Origin: Trissonchulus latispiculum
Taxonomy: Eukaryota > Nematoda > Enoplea > Enoplida > Ironidae
Length of the DNA stretch: 64,000 nucleotides
Reading direction: 5' to 3'
Assembly: GCA_030248195.1 (NCBI GenBank)
Contig: JASAND010028339.1
Location: forward strand, 1 to 64,000
Shown here piece by piece: positions 1 through 30,256 of this stretch (its first letter is position 1; every line of letters begins with the position of its first letter). Position numbers and translations under genes: made by a program. The notes under the pieces were generated by a model that ran no database searches, had not been told where the DNA came from, and was given only the letters and a program-made list of their open reading frames with translations.

Positions 1-169
1 GTTGTTCGGCGAAGCTGTGCCCATATTAATTCGCTCACAACCTAGTCCTCTTCTATTTTTGAACCTAGCCCCATATTAAGCATTTTAAAGACTAGTCCTC
101 TCTTGATTTTACAACCTCACCACAACCCATATTACTTTTTTCATGCTCCAGAGGAGCATTTTTATTTCT

Positions 170-172
<3 letters not shown>
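1..172 (-). mobile_element. One arm of a foldback element, cut by the window edge
   Basis: Nearly identical to the arms at 2283-2457 (reverse complement) and 2920-3093 (same orientation). It ends in ATTTCTTG followed by a TA microsatellite, matching the outer end of the complete copy. The rest of this copy must lie before the window. It sits in the PKC intron before exon 345. Confidence 0.8.

Positions 173-205
<33 letters not shown>
172..205. repeat. (TA)n microsatellite
   Basis: Uninterrupted TA dinucleotides directly abutting the end of the foldback arm, about 17 copies, in a PKC intron. Confidence 0.9.
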
Positions 206-208
<3 letters not shown>

Positions 209-344
209 GTAAGAATTTCTTACATTAAAGAGAAAAACCTCGGGCTCTTAAATAGACAACGTGAAGCATGTTTTCATGCTTTATACATGTAGTGTTTTTG
301 CTTATTGTTTGTTGTTTATATTATACTTGTTGCTTATATTTTAG

Positions 345-18198
<17,854 letters not shown>

Positions 18199-21100
18199 TT
18201 TTTTTGTTCTGAAAGACTATTTCTGACGTTCCGTCCCTGTCCCCCCCCCCTGACCCCGGATTCCTGAAATCCCATAACCAACCCCTGTGAAACTGCGAGC
18301 TTCTTGTCCCCTCCCCCCCCCCCCCACACCTCATGCTTCTCAATTCAGCCGCCCCCCCTCCGAATGCTGCTCTTATGCTGCTTTCCATTGTTTTAGTCGA
18401 CGGCCTGTGTTTTAATTTTGCTTCCAGACACCTGAAGAGTGCAACCCATTCTACGTACCTATATTACCTTGATGTTTTTAATCATCATGATAGTATCGGA
18501 TTGGAAACTTTCGGAGCTTAAGCCTACCAATCCGGAATTTCTGGCGAGCGAGCTCTCTCTCTGTCTCTCTCTTAACTCCTGCGGTTTACTGACTGAATTT
18601 GAGCTGGAGCAGTTTTGACCCCTCCCCCCATCTTAATAATGTCATTACCATTTTGTTGACATAAACTTTGCTCCTATGTATACTACTTTACCAGTGTTTA
18701 TTATTTATGCGTGTTTGTGTGTAGCTGTTGTTAGTTTATAGCTTTATGTACCTATGAAGAAAATGCCACATTGTGTTTTGTCTGTTTTTTTGGCCTATTT
18801 TATTATTCAGTCAGTTGTCTTATTTGGATCCCTCCACCCCTTTCTTTTACGTCCTATTTTTGTTCTCGTTTTTTTTGGACAATTTGATTTGTTGCTAGTT
18901 TTCTTACGTAATTAATGTTTTAGGTACGTACGTAATTTATACGAATCTGTTTTGTTATTGCTTTTAGTGTGATATATAATAATTAACTATTATAGTGTGT
19001 GTAGCAAGCAATTGAAGTTATTATTATGTATGTATGACAAAATTCTGCTATACACTTACGGTGTAGTTTTTTATGATAGTTTATAATTGTGATGTTATAA
19101 TATTATCTGACCTTAACGTACGTATTTGTATGTGGTATACGTATACGGTAATTATATCATTTGGTCTCGCTTACTGTGCTAGGTAGATTATTTGACTGTA
19201 TTTTCTGTCATATTATGTAGTATTGTAAAAATTATTATATGACAGTAAGATTACTGTTTGTAGCTGTTTAGTTTAGAAAGTTAGTCATCAGTTTTTTCCC
19301 CCTGTAAGCTAGGTAGGTCATCTTTTTTTCCTTTTTTGTGTTTTCGTTCAGTTTGTTTTTGTGCTGTCAAAGACTGTACACTTCTTCTCGCACACAACTG
19401 TTCTGTGTTGTTTGTTTTTTGTTTTTTATTTTATTGTGTTTTGGTATATTCTTTCTTACTGTGTTGTACTGATGTGTAAATACAGAATGGCATAGTTTAC
19501 TTTGCTGTGCTGGGTTACAGCTGGCTCCATATTCGAGCAGAATTTTAGAGTGGGGGAAAGAGTACTGTTTTCATAAAGGTATATAACAATTAATGTTCTT
19601 AAGTATTTCCTCAAAAGAATGTTCCACAGAATAATATTCGAAAAATTTTATGAAATTTTAATTTGCAATTAGAAAAACTTCTTTTCGACGCTCCATGTCT
19701 GGGCGATAGCATAAAACTATGAATGTCTGTTCAATTTTTTGTGATTTATGAGATCGTATGGTCTTGACTGCTTGATTTGCTTTTAATTAGATTCTTGTTG
19801 TTGCTTAGTTTTAGCACTTCTCAAAAACTCATAATCATTCACAATATTTTGAATTGTCATCATTATTGTCTTCTTATCTGTATTGTGAATTAGTATGTGA
19901 TAATTATCATGTATATATATTATTTCCTTTTTTGCTTATAATGATTTAACTGATTTATTAACACGCTCTACGTACTTGCATAGATAGATTGTTCCTTTCA
20001 CTAAACTTTGAGGGCGGAATATTATTCGCTACACGAACTTTCGAAGAATACTGAACCGATTATTTTTTCAGGCCGGGGGGGGATGGCCCCCCGAACTTGC
20101 CTTCCCTTTCGAAATAGCCCCTTCCCGGAATTTTTTTTGCTAATTTGCTCTAATTTTTGCCAAAAGTGGGCAAATTTTCAAAAACTTTGTCGGTGATTAT
20201 ATACGTATTTTTACCTAAAAATGTTTAGTTGTAATCAAGGCATTTTGTAAACTTTTAGCGTTTTTTTCGTGCAAAACAACTAATTTTTGTCCCAGTTTTG
20301 CCAAAAATGCTCCCCTTCCTTCCCCTAAAGTTTCCTTTCCCCTTTCCGGCGGCCCTCAGGATAGATACACTGGCGGCTGGTTTATGTTAATTTTAAGAAG
20401 GATATTCTAAGCTTTTCCCAACCTGTAATTTTTATTACAACTTTTTATATAGGATTCAGTCCAGTGATAAGGTTTATTTTCTGTATACAATTATTGAATC
20501 TCATTTATTTTTATTTTTATTTGTTTGTCAAATTCAGTCTTCGTTTACTTTAGGCGAAGTATTTTAGATAGCTGTTACGGATAACCTATGTATTATATCT
20601 AAAACACTTGGGTTCAAGAAATGTTTTTGTTGTTTTTGTGTTGATATTTTCAATTGCTGTTATTTTTCACCTGTAATTTAAGTTTTCATATATTCCAGTA
20701 TTTTCGCAAATAGGACTTGTTGTACAATAAGTTGTGTTAAATCGGTTAACAACTGTTTTTATTATTTTGCTTGAATTGCAATCTCCTGTTTTGGAGAAAT
20801 TTTGGCATAAAATTGTCGCCGCATGAAAAATTTTTATTACGAGTTTCACCTAATTTGCATGTAGATGCAAAAGTTATACATTAGTTCGTTTTATTCTTTT
20901 ATTTGTCTCTGTTAGAAAACTTTTTCCTATAGGTAGGACGGGACATGTTCTTTTTTGTTCTGCTATTTTAATTATGAGTCGTTAGCGTATATCTGTTTGC
21001 TTACTTACAGGACAATGTAGGAATATTTTGTGTGTGTGTGGACATTTATTTTGCTTCTTGTTTTACTCTCTGTGCTCTAGTCGCCATTGAATTTCTCTGA

Positions 21101-22100
21101 CTCTGATATGAGGTGTGTTTTTGTATTTGGTTTAGTTTATTACATTGCTTTTAATGTCATCACAGTGGTTTTGCCGTTTTGTATCTATCTAATGCACTGT
21201 TGTTGTTCTAATTGTTGTGTTTCTGCTTTTTCTTGGTATGACATGTTTTCACTCAGTGAATTTTTTTTGTTAGCTTTCATTTCATTATCTTGTCGTCTTC
21301 AGCTTTTTTTACTGGTTTTTTAAGCTTTTTTTCTAAGTAAACGGGGAGGTTTGCTTGCGGTTTTGATTATTCGAAATTATTCGAAAAGAATTTTTTGTCC
21401 ATTCAAATGTATGAAAAGCTTGTCTACAAGTTATTAGTGGGGAAATGGATATTCCTAACTTCTAGCTTCTTGTATAGGTATCTAAAGGTATTTCCTTATG
21501 TATGAATTACTGATAATTTTTCATTTTTCTAGCCCCTCTAGTTTCTAGTCTTCTATCTACTCTTCTATTTATATGTTATGACATATTTGTTTATGATAAT
21601 ATGATCAATTGATTCTGATGCTGGTTTATTTCTGTTTTAATTTGCTTTAAACTGCACCGTTTTAATCACTGCATTGTTTGTTTGTTTGTTTGTTTGTTTA
21701 TTTGTTTCTATATTTATATAAATGTATGTATCAATTTTAGCATGACTGTCTGTCTCTCTCTCTCTCGGAAGGACTTACTGTAGACTTAGCTGTGTAGTAT
21801 ACATATAATTTGATTTGCGTATAAAAGCTTTATTCGTTTCTGTCTTTTTCATTATAGATCGTTAGAATAGGTCAGGTTAGATTAGGCAGTCGGTTTAGGC
21901 TACCGCAGCTTTTTGTCAGCGTGAACTGTTCGGGCCCAGAACCTATTTTAGCACGGTGAGATTTTGTCCTGGCCGGTCTGGGCCGTATATTTCTAATCTG
22001 TGTATGCTGGAATACGCATTCTAAAATGTGTAGCGTAAATACGCATGCGATTAGAATAGAAAATAAACTTCAACTGTCTCAGCCCCCGCCAATTTTTAAG
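18199..22100 (+). other. Probable 3' UTR and downstream flank of the PKC gene
   Basis: No coding exon is seen. The plus strand is strongly T/G-rich with many TTTGTTT and TGTA motifs, as expected of a long 3' UTR. Canonical AATAAA is not found close to the stop; one lies at 22062-22067. The true transcript end is unresolved. A G/C-homopolymer element interrupts it near 20075-20360. Confidence 0.4.
20060..20365. repeat. G/C-run element in the PKC 3' flank
   Basis: Starts CAGGCCGGGGGGGGATGGCCCC and ends near GGCGGCCCTCAGGATAG, with AT-rich middle. Non-coding. Confidence 0.4.
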
Positions 22101-22261
22101 TAAGCTATTACGTTTTATACGTATTAAGACTATTTTTCGCAAAGTGACAAATTTAGTCAAAACTTTGAATGAATGCATTCCGAAACTTTGGGAATAATAG
22201 AAAAATTGAAAATTGGAAAAAAGTTAAAATCTTGCTACCTCTTGTGGCGTTGATTTTTTAT

Positions 22262-22740
22262 TTAAGTTTGAAGTTGAAGTTTGCAGAGCTCTCTTTCTTT
22301 TAGGGGTGTCTTCAAGATTCGAACAAACCATTCGGCTTCTCCGTTGGAACTTGGCTGATGAGGAGTCGTGGTAATGTGTCGAATCCCTTTGTTTGTACAA
22401 AATGCTTTAAAGGCATGCCCAACAAATGATGGGCCATTATCGCTGACTATAGTGGTTGGTAACCCGAAATGGGAAAATACGCTTCTGAGAGCGGTTACCG
22501 TTAACTCCGCCGTTGAGAGTTGAGCGGAATTACCTCGGGCCATTTTGAGAATGCATCCACCCAGACAAGGTACATCTTGCTGTCCACTGGACATGCGTAG
22601 TCGACAATATGTACCCTGTCCCAAGGCGTGGCGGGTCTAGGTCAGGGCATTGTTTCGGAGGGCGGGCAACTTTGGCCTTTGGCACATTGACTGAATCCGG
22701 TATATTTCTGAATTCATCATGGGTAACCAGCAAAGCTGTC
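22262..22740 (-). pseudogene. Broken LTR-retrotransposon integrase core
   Basis: Two minus-strand frames together resemble an integrase catalytic core of the Ty3/gypsy type. One frame has WVDAFSKWPE with the first Asp, the other has FGLPTTIVSDNGPSF with the second Asp and HQPSSNGEAE with the Glu. Moving from one to the other requires a frame change near 22515-22550, and upstream sequence near 22640-22720 is in yet another frame. No reverse transcriptase, RNase H or LTR is seen nearby. A dead fragment. Confidence 0.75.
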
Positions 22741-23026
22741 TAGTTAAACTTTTAGTTTTTGTAATACCATGGTGTCCTGCATGTAAGTTCATCTAAAATG
22801 GTGGGTTGATACGTAGTCGGTATGATAATCCGAAGATTCAGATTTTCGTCGATGGATAATTATTGAAATTTACTGTTCTTCATATTCTTCAATTACGGAA
22901 AGGTAGATTTGCCAGCTGTAGTAAGCTTTCATAGACTCTTAGCATGGGTGTATTTTCCGCAATTATGGTCGATCTACGCCAAAAATTTAAAAAACCAAAT
23001 TTAGTTTTTTAAGGGAGGACCAAGGA

Positions 23027-23760
23027 GAACCAAAACATTTTTAGGATCTCTTTAACTTTATCCCCCCAACAAAAGTTGGTCAACTTCAAAGACTTATTGC
23101 AAGAGATCAACAGAACTTTAGAGCATGATTTATACCTCATTGGAATCATAGGTTAACGCGGGGGGGTCCAAGCCCTCCCAACCCGGACACGGTACAAGCC
23201 GTCTCGCCGTCGGGGACAAGGGGTACGGAAAAAATGGTCAAGCGGTAACTAAAAATAGCCGGGAAAATTAGTTTTTTACAGTAAAATTTCAAAAAATTTC
23301 CGGCTTCGCCGGAATTTTTTCGCTAAATTGCAAATTATAACAAAAATTTACAAATTTATTCTTGAGGTACAAGCCCCCCTGAAAATTTTTGTTCAAGGTA
23401 CTTTTGGGGACGAGCCCCCCCCCCAGGACCCGATCCTATTTTAATGTATGGTTGGAATGCTCGAGATGTGCTCTATTTAATGGTATACGTGTAAAGCAGT
23501 TTGCTGTTTGCTGCTGTAAAAAGTTGAACTATCAAAGTTACCGCTTTTTGCAATTTTTGCAGTTTTTCTTAACTTTCTGTAGCAGCAAGCTGCAGCAAAC
23601 TGCTTTATACCATTAAATAGAGCACATCTCGATCATTCCAACTATGTATGAATCATGCTCTAAAGTTCTGTTGATCTCTTGCAACAAGCCTTTGAAGCTG
23701 ACCAACTTTTGTTGGGGGGGGGGAATAAAGTTACAGAGATCCAATTTTTCTTCCCACACT
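23027..23760. mobile_element. Foldback element with nested inserts
   Basis: Arm 23027-23130 is complementary to 23645-23760 (AACTTTAGAGCATGATT and counterpart). Between them lies G/C-rich sequence with a C run (about 23160-23425) and a smaller palindrome 23451-23642 (TGCTCTATTTAATGGTAT and its complement). Non-coding. Confidence 0.75.
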
Positions 23761-24326
23761 TTGTTAGAAATTTCCAGCTCGATGGACAGTGGCCGACCCT
23801 CCAGATTTAGGCTAACTGTTAGTGGTGCACTACAGGTAACTGTATGAACATACTAGATAGGAGGATCTTCATCAAAACTGTCTACTTCAGGGTGACTTTC
23901 TGCCTGTTCATTTACAAAATGAGCGGTACCAACCTTTTTTTGACCTATCGGTTTTCTACAGGCTCGCTTCGCTACACTGATGTGAGTACAACTTTGAGTG
24001 GACTTCGTCGGTTTCGGAAATTTAGGTGGTCGTTTAGCATTTTTGTACTGACCTTGAATGAAAGAATCTGACCTTATTCGCCAATTTACGGAGTTGGGCT
24101 AGGAACTGGCTCCTCGTGCATTGCTGTTTAGACGTTTTCCCTGGTGGTACACCTCCATTTTTTGCACAAAAAATGCAGAGTACGTAAGGCACCAAGCAGC
24201 TACAGCTGAAACAGCTGCGGCGAATGAAGAAATCTTCAATGCCTACTGCCAACCATACTCAACCCAGAGGAAAATTTAGCTAAATTCAAATTTTGAAACC
24301 TGCTTGAATTTCAGCCAAAATTCACA

Positions 24327-24547
24327 CTAGCCCATTGCGTGTTGCGTGGGTCCATATTGACCCACAGGTTTAGTTAGAGAGAAGTTTTGCATCTATGGGT
24401 CCAAATGGCCCCAAACGCTAGTGTATTTTATATATTTTGGAATACTTGATAACAGCTGAAATGACCATTTTTACATAATGTTTCTGTGTGATGTACAATA
24501 TGCCATGGATTTTTCCGTCTTCTTCTTGGCAACACGCAATGGGCTAG
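24327..24547. mobile_element. 221-bp palindromic MITE, possible TA target
   Basis: Ends CTAGCCCATTGCGTGTTGC and its reverse complement are 19 bp. If TA is the target, the element proper begins GCCCATTGCG. Non-coding. Confidence 0.75.
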
Positions 24548-24747
24548 AACCGGATCGCTCTCAAAAGCACTGGTTGCGGTCCCGGCTCTACCGGTTCTTT
24601 TGCAACCGTTCCCAGCACCAGATCAGATGCTAATAATTAAATAATAATTGTAATGGTAATTGTTATGCAAATCCTTTACGAAGTGAGGAGGGAGGCACTC
24701 TTCAACTGCTCTGGAGCGTATTCCGTTTTGACAAGAGTACATCATAG

Positions 24748-25097
24748 CGTCACACTCTTAGTTGTTAAGGCCGGGGACATCATCTGCACGATAACGGCTG
24801 ACCCCCCCCCCCACAAATTGGATCCCAGTGAGCCCCCCATACAAATGAGTACCTAGTACACATTTGTGTACCATCACTCGCTCGTATGGCTGTGTTGAAG
24901 CTCGAAAGTGGTCAGCTGCTGATAGAACGTTTTTGGCTTCAACACATAAACATACAAGCGAGTGAGCATAAACAAAAACTACAAAAACTGTGTACTAGGC
25001 ACTCATTGTGGGGGGTCACTGAGGTCCAATTTGTGGAGGGAGGGTCAGCCGTTATCGTGCAGATGATGTCCCCAACCTAATAACTAAGAGTGTAGCA
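24748..25097. mobile_element. Foldback element, CATCATCTGCACGATAACGG family
   Basis: Arms 24748-24860 and 25000-25097 are complementary, each with an ACTCTTAGTT end, the block CATCATCTGCACGATAACGG and a C or G run. The same blocks in the same order form the element at 32919-33211. Non-coding. Confidence 0.82.
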
Positions 25098-27348
25098 CTT
25101 GTCACAATCTTAGTTATGATGTACTCTTTCTTGGTCATGATTAGTCGGCAGAAGTGACCAAGCAAGAATGGACAACGCTTTACTTTATTCAAAATGTACA
25201 GCTAAAATCAAACACAAACGCACAGAAGTAGAAGAAACAGACAAAGGTAACACAAGAGAACATAAATAAAACCAAGACAATAATAATTATTGTAAAATGT
25301 AAATCCCTCAGATACAGAAATCACATGGTACACATCATTCAACAAATTATTATCATTATTATTTATTAAAGTCAAACTGTAACAAAAACACAAAAATGTA
25401 GCAAGCAAATGAAACATAACAATGGCAACAAATAACTCTTAAAGGCTAAGTAGAAAACAATAGCAACTAAATCCCACAACAGGAGAAAAAATAGAAAAAA
25501 GAAATGAAAAAGTAAAGTGTTGTTAAAAATGTTCCCATAAATATACCAAACCCAGTTAATACAGCAATGTATCTAACTAACAGAGTTGACCTGGCATAAA
25601 GTTAGCATTTATCAAATAGAATCATTAATTGTTCTTACCCTCAAGAAACTGTAGGTCTAAATAAGCTGGTCACAAAATACGCAAGTTAAATTTTTCAGAG
25701 GTGCATAAACTGCAATCGATTTGACAGAAGACCCCGACCCCAGAAGAAAATCAAGCGTTCAAGAAAGCATAGAGTGAAGCACGTGCGCGCACAGGGGATG
25801 GAAAGAAAGGGCGTACAAAAGCAACAGCGTACAACACAATAATAAATAAATCAGACAGTAGCATCATGGAGTATGGTTTCACAATAAAGGGAGAGCAATT
25901 AAGCACGCCATAAAATTTACAAACTATTATTATATATCTACTACTAGACGACCTTGGAGCGGAGGGGGTAGGGATTACAAAACCATCACATACAGCAGAA
26001 AAGTACCAAAACAAAGCACAGAAACAGAAAATAAGAAGACACAATAAAGCGGACCACACACAGAGTGTTAGACGAAAGCACGCAGCCAGCACACGCTTGA
26101 TAATCTTGTACATAATCTGGTAAAACTGGATTCATATTCAAGAGGCTGGCTTTTTCCTGCTACAGGAAAGGGGGAGGGGGAAGGAGGGGGTGCCCCCCCC
26201 ACTCGCAAAACAAAAATAATCACAAAATCGCCTCAGTGTTGCCAAACTTTCAAACGTTTCATTCAAGGTATCGTCAGCAATTTTTAGGCTTATGTCGGCT
26301 GTGAAAATGCTTAATCTTTTAGGGTCCATCCATAGTAGCGAGAAAATACGTATACAGTTGTTTTTTGAGAAAATAATTTTCCAAAGAAAAGAAAATGAAA
26401 AGTTTAAAAAGCACCTCTCCCAAAATTCCGGGTTCCACCAATAACACGGGTAATCACCACTCTAAATCAAAGATAACGGCTGCGCCAGGAAAAAGCCAGA
26501 GTTCTAGTGACCTATACTACGCACATATTTACAGGAGCACTGACACCACAAAAAGAGAATTTCGGAGCAGGAAAGGTAAATATTTCGAAAGAAATATTTT
26601 AAGTCTTCAAGTCTACATACCGTACACGATCTGATCTAGAAAAGTCTGCACAGGAAGAGCAGGAAATTTTAGCCATCACTTAATAATGTCAAGAAATTTA
26701 GGAGGCTACTGTGGTGTCAGCGCTAAATTACAGTTATATATAACAAAATTAACCACATAACATCACACAAAACAAATAAGGAAAGCAGTACATACACTGA
26801 AAAGAGTACACAAGTCTATGCTAGCTCGTACTTAAATTTCAAATTTCTTCAAATTTATGACAAATGTCATAGCCTCCATGAAACAATTTTTCGAACCAAA
26901 AAAGCCATACAACATACGCATGGGCCGAAGCCAATTTTTACAGGCAGTCAAAATTCGCTGTATTTTACAACTTCTAAGAAACTATTCGATAAGAGCAGAA
27001 TTAGAAAACACTACCATCTGCAAACATACGTACATACAAGTCAGACAAGTACATATCACATTGCGATTATTCACAAATCACGATTCTACAGAAAAACTGT
27101 CACTAGGTAACAACTATTGTCCAGTCACATAATATGGTTTTACAGTCGGTCATATTATTAGCAAAACACAACGCACAAAACAACTATAAATACGTACGTA
27201 GGTTTACGTTTACATACAACATACCAACAATAATCAATCATATAATTATATGTAGTTTGGGTAAAGAGGATTTTCAGGACAGGGAAAGAGGGAAAAGAAT
27301 TCCAGGATTTTCAACTGTTGTAAACCAAGTACCACAGACAGTAAGTAC
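25098..27348 (-). other. Probable 3' UTR of the DUSP gene
   Basis: Minus-strand sequence downstream of the DUSP stop; T/G-rich on that strand as in the PKC 3' flank. Minus-strand AATAAA motifs lie at 25362-25367 and 25185-25190 and are candidate polyadenylation signals. The open frame at 25751-26113 is hydrophobic low-complexity sequence and is not taken as a gene. A CTGGCTTTTTCC-type G-run fragment lies near 26143-26210. Confidence 0.4.
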
Positions 27349-30256
27349 TCAGGATACGGTAATCTCAAGGCTGGAGGCGGAGCCAAGGCTGTCTCGGTCC
27401 GGTTCCCGGGGATAGGGGCTCTCCACGTAGCCGGATTCGGGACTGTCCAGCTGTCCTTCACTGGCCGCTGCCCGCAGGCCCAGAAACGAGGAGAACAGGA
27501 GGTCTTCGGAGCGACTCTTGGGCGGCGGAGTACCGCCCACCACCACTCGAGTACTGCGGCGTTCCAGTTCCGAAAATTCGAATGCACTAAAGGAGGAGCC
27601 CATCAGACAGGTGGGGCGAGGTGCCCCTGTGGTTGGGGGTCCTGACCCCGACCCCGACCCCGAGGGACCCCCGGAACCGGAGTCCCTGCCTTTATCCGTC
27701 GAAGGGCGACAGCCGCCGACTCCTTTGGTGGCAGCGGTGATGGCCTTCGAGAAGGACAGATCCAGATTCTCCGCGCCCGGGAGGACATGGGGCCAGGAGG
27801 CTCGTTTCAGCAGATTGGAGAGACGCTGTTGCAGTGGGCTGTGGAAGGAAGGCACTTTCCAAAATTGGTGTTGCTGTGGCGGTTGCTGTTGTTGTTGTTG
27901 ATGATGATGATGGCGAGACAGAAGGGCACCTGAACCGGTCGGCGGAGCACTTTTAGGCGGTGGAGGAGTGGATTTATGAGAGGCAGAGGAAGAAGGTCGC
28001 GACTTTAGGCTTAGACTGGGATGGGGAGGGATTTCTGACGTCGAGGAACCCCTCATGGGCTCATCCTTCGGGGATCCAAACTTGGGGGGACCCGGTGTCG
28101 GCGCCACCACAGACCGTGGCTCCATCTTACGATGACGCCAGCTGACACCGGCCGAGCCAGGACCCGGCAACAGGTGTCCGGATCCCGTGACCATACTGAA
28201 CATGGGATTTTCGACGGCAAACCCTTTGAGACACCTGAGGGCCAGAGGGGAGTGCTTCCCCCCAGGGGAACAGGAGGGTGGCGGGGGCGCGTCATTTGAG
28301 GACGTCAGAGGCGGCTTAGACGCGCGTCGTCGACAGCTCTGAGCAGCAGGAGCATCAGTAGAGGAGGATTGGCCCGTGAAAAAGTCAAAGGAGGAGCATC
28401 TCTTCCTGTCCCCAGCTGACACTGACATGGACTGACGCCCATAGGAAACAGTGGTAGACGAACAAGAAGAAGAAACTGATGAAGAAGAATTGAGGTTTGA
28501 GCTACAGTCCAGAGATCGTGTATTGCTGAGACCAGCTGCTGCAGCAGACGTTGTTGCCAGCTGTCTTCTCTTCACACTATCCGAATCAACAGTAGCAGTA
28601 GCAGTAGTAGTAGTATGGCAAAGGGGAGTTCTGTCCCTCCCTCCTCCCCCGCCCCCTGGGGGTGGCGGAAACTGGAAAACACTGGGCCGGGACACGGAAC
28701 TGGGGGACAGATGGGACCGAGAGGAGGTATAGGAAGAGCCAGTCCCTGTCTCCGATAGTCTGTCATCATCTTCCTCCATTAGTTCGTTATCATCCACAGT
28801 CTCCATATCATCACTGCCAAACATCATGGGGCTGCTGCTGCTGATAAGACTATCACAGGCTGATAGCGGTGGGCCTGACTGGAACAGGGGATTCCCTAGG
28901 GAGGTGGGTCCTGGGAGCCCCAGGGGGCTACGGACCCCTCCTATGGCACTGGTAGAGGAACAACCTGAAGAGGAGGTTAGCATCTGAGAGCTGCTGGGGG
29001 CTGGACTCAGCGACACAGAGCCAGTATCGCAACCAGAATCGGTCATCTGACTGACTCCTGCACTGCCACGAGCGGCGGTGGGCCCTGAAGCCCCAGCCAC
29101 CCCTGCAGCAGTGGTCTTGAAACAGGCTGGCAACAGTGGCGGAGAAGGGGGCGGCGCCCCTCCAACCTGAGAAGAAGAAGAAGAATCCTCCTCTGACAAC
29201 GAATCAGTGCTGGCACCGTCATCGCCACCAGTTGACGACGTTAGGCATTTCTCAAATGTCAGCTTGGACAGTTCTGTGCTGGGCGAGGGCAGTTCGTCCC
29301 CCGACGGTCCACAGCGCGGTTTGGGCCACTGAAAGCCACGAACAGGATCTGGGAGGGCAGAACCTGGGCAGAGTGGCTCACACTGGGCTGTGACAAACTC
29401 CGGGGTCAGGGACCCACCGGCCTGGGGTCGCTGAACAGCCAGACCAGAGAGAAGGGTCGGATCTCGACGAGTGCTGCTGTTGCCGCTGCTGGAAGCGATC
29501 TGGGCCGCCGGCAGGAATTCGTCTTCAGGACTCTGCTCCGCAGAGGAGAGCCCGGTTTCCATCAGGTCCGGAAAGATTCGTCGACCGGACAGAAGGCAGG
29601 GCGGTGGAGCCCCACCAACCGTCGGCGCTGAGGGTCTCAGTCCACCCAGACCTGCACCCGCTCCGTAGACCGATTTCGTGGAGGATGAGGGTGCCATGGG
29701 ACGCTTCCCGAAAGAATTGGGTCGCGGATCGGGTGAGAAACTTTCGGCCATCTCCCGATGAAAGTCCAGCCGTAGGGCAGCCGCACTGGTCTGACCCCCC
29801 GAGGCAATGGAGGGATCAGAGACCTCCCCTGCGCTAGACTCCAGAGCAGACGATTGATGAATCTCAATGGCAGCGGAGCAGCTTCTCTGAATCTTAAATC
29901 CGGGCATAGAACAGGAACGCTGAATGAAGGCGCACTCTGAACTGGCAAAAACGGTGGATGAGCCATTGCCAGCCCCAGGCTTGGACGGCGGACTACCCTT
30001 AGTCGTCGCCACCACACTGCGGGAGGTACTGGTACCGCCTCTAGCCATACTACTGTCAGTAGCGCCGTTGCCAGTGGCAGTCGTTCTACGACGCCCACTG
30101 CAGTCCACCAGACAGGGTGACGCCGTCAGAGAGCCGCCGGAGGATTTTCCCACGACAGCGGCCGCACGGCTGGCCCGCAACTGTTTCTCATACTCCAACA
30201 GTTGGCCCAGGAAGTTGAAGTTGGGCGAGATGGATGGCCGTTTGTCCTTTACGTAG
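27349..30256 (-). CDS. DUSP8/16: DUSP terminal exon: end of phosphatase domain and very long tail
   Basis: Acceptor TTTTTCAG; one base completes Arg, then [19 protein letters not shown], the conserved end of the domain. The tail is low in predicted fold: Ser-rich runs, acidic patch (near 28780), a GGGGGG stretch, and His4-Gln6 near 27880-27915. Visible short motifs are RSCSMP (29902-29919), a second RSCS (29875-29886), [10 protein letters not shown] (near 28400) and FQFP (28666-28677). Ends SLEITVS and TGA at 27351-27349. GC content is far above the introns. Confidence 0.93.

Noticed and set aside
25751..26113. 120-codon hydrophobic minus-strand ORF
   Set aside because: Leu/Phe/Cys-rich translation of T-rich 3' flank with no domain; no splice or start context supports it.
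26395..26634. 79-codon plus-strand ORF followed by GTAAAT
   Set aside because: Lies antisense in the DUSP 3' region, no homology recognised; likely chance.
27518..30256. Several plus-strand and alternative-frame ORFs over the DUSP terminal exon
   Set aside because: Shadows of the GC-rich coding exon in other frames.
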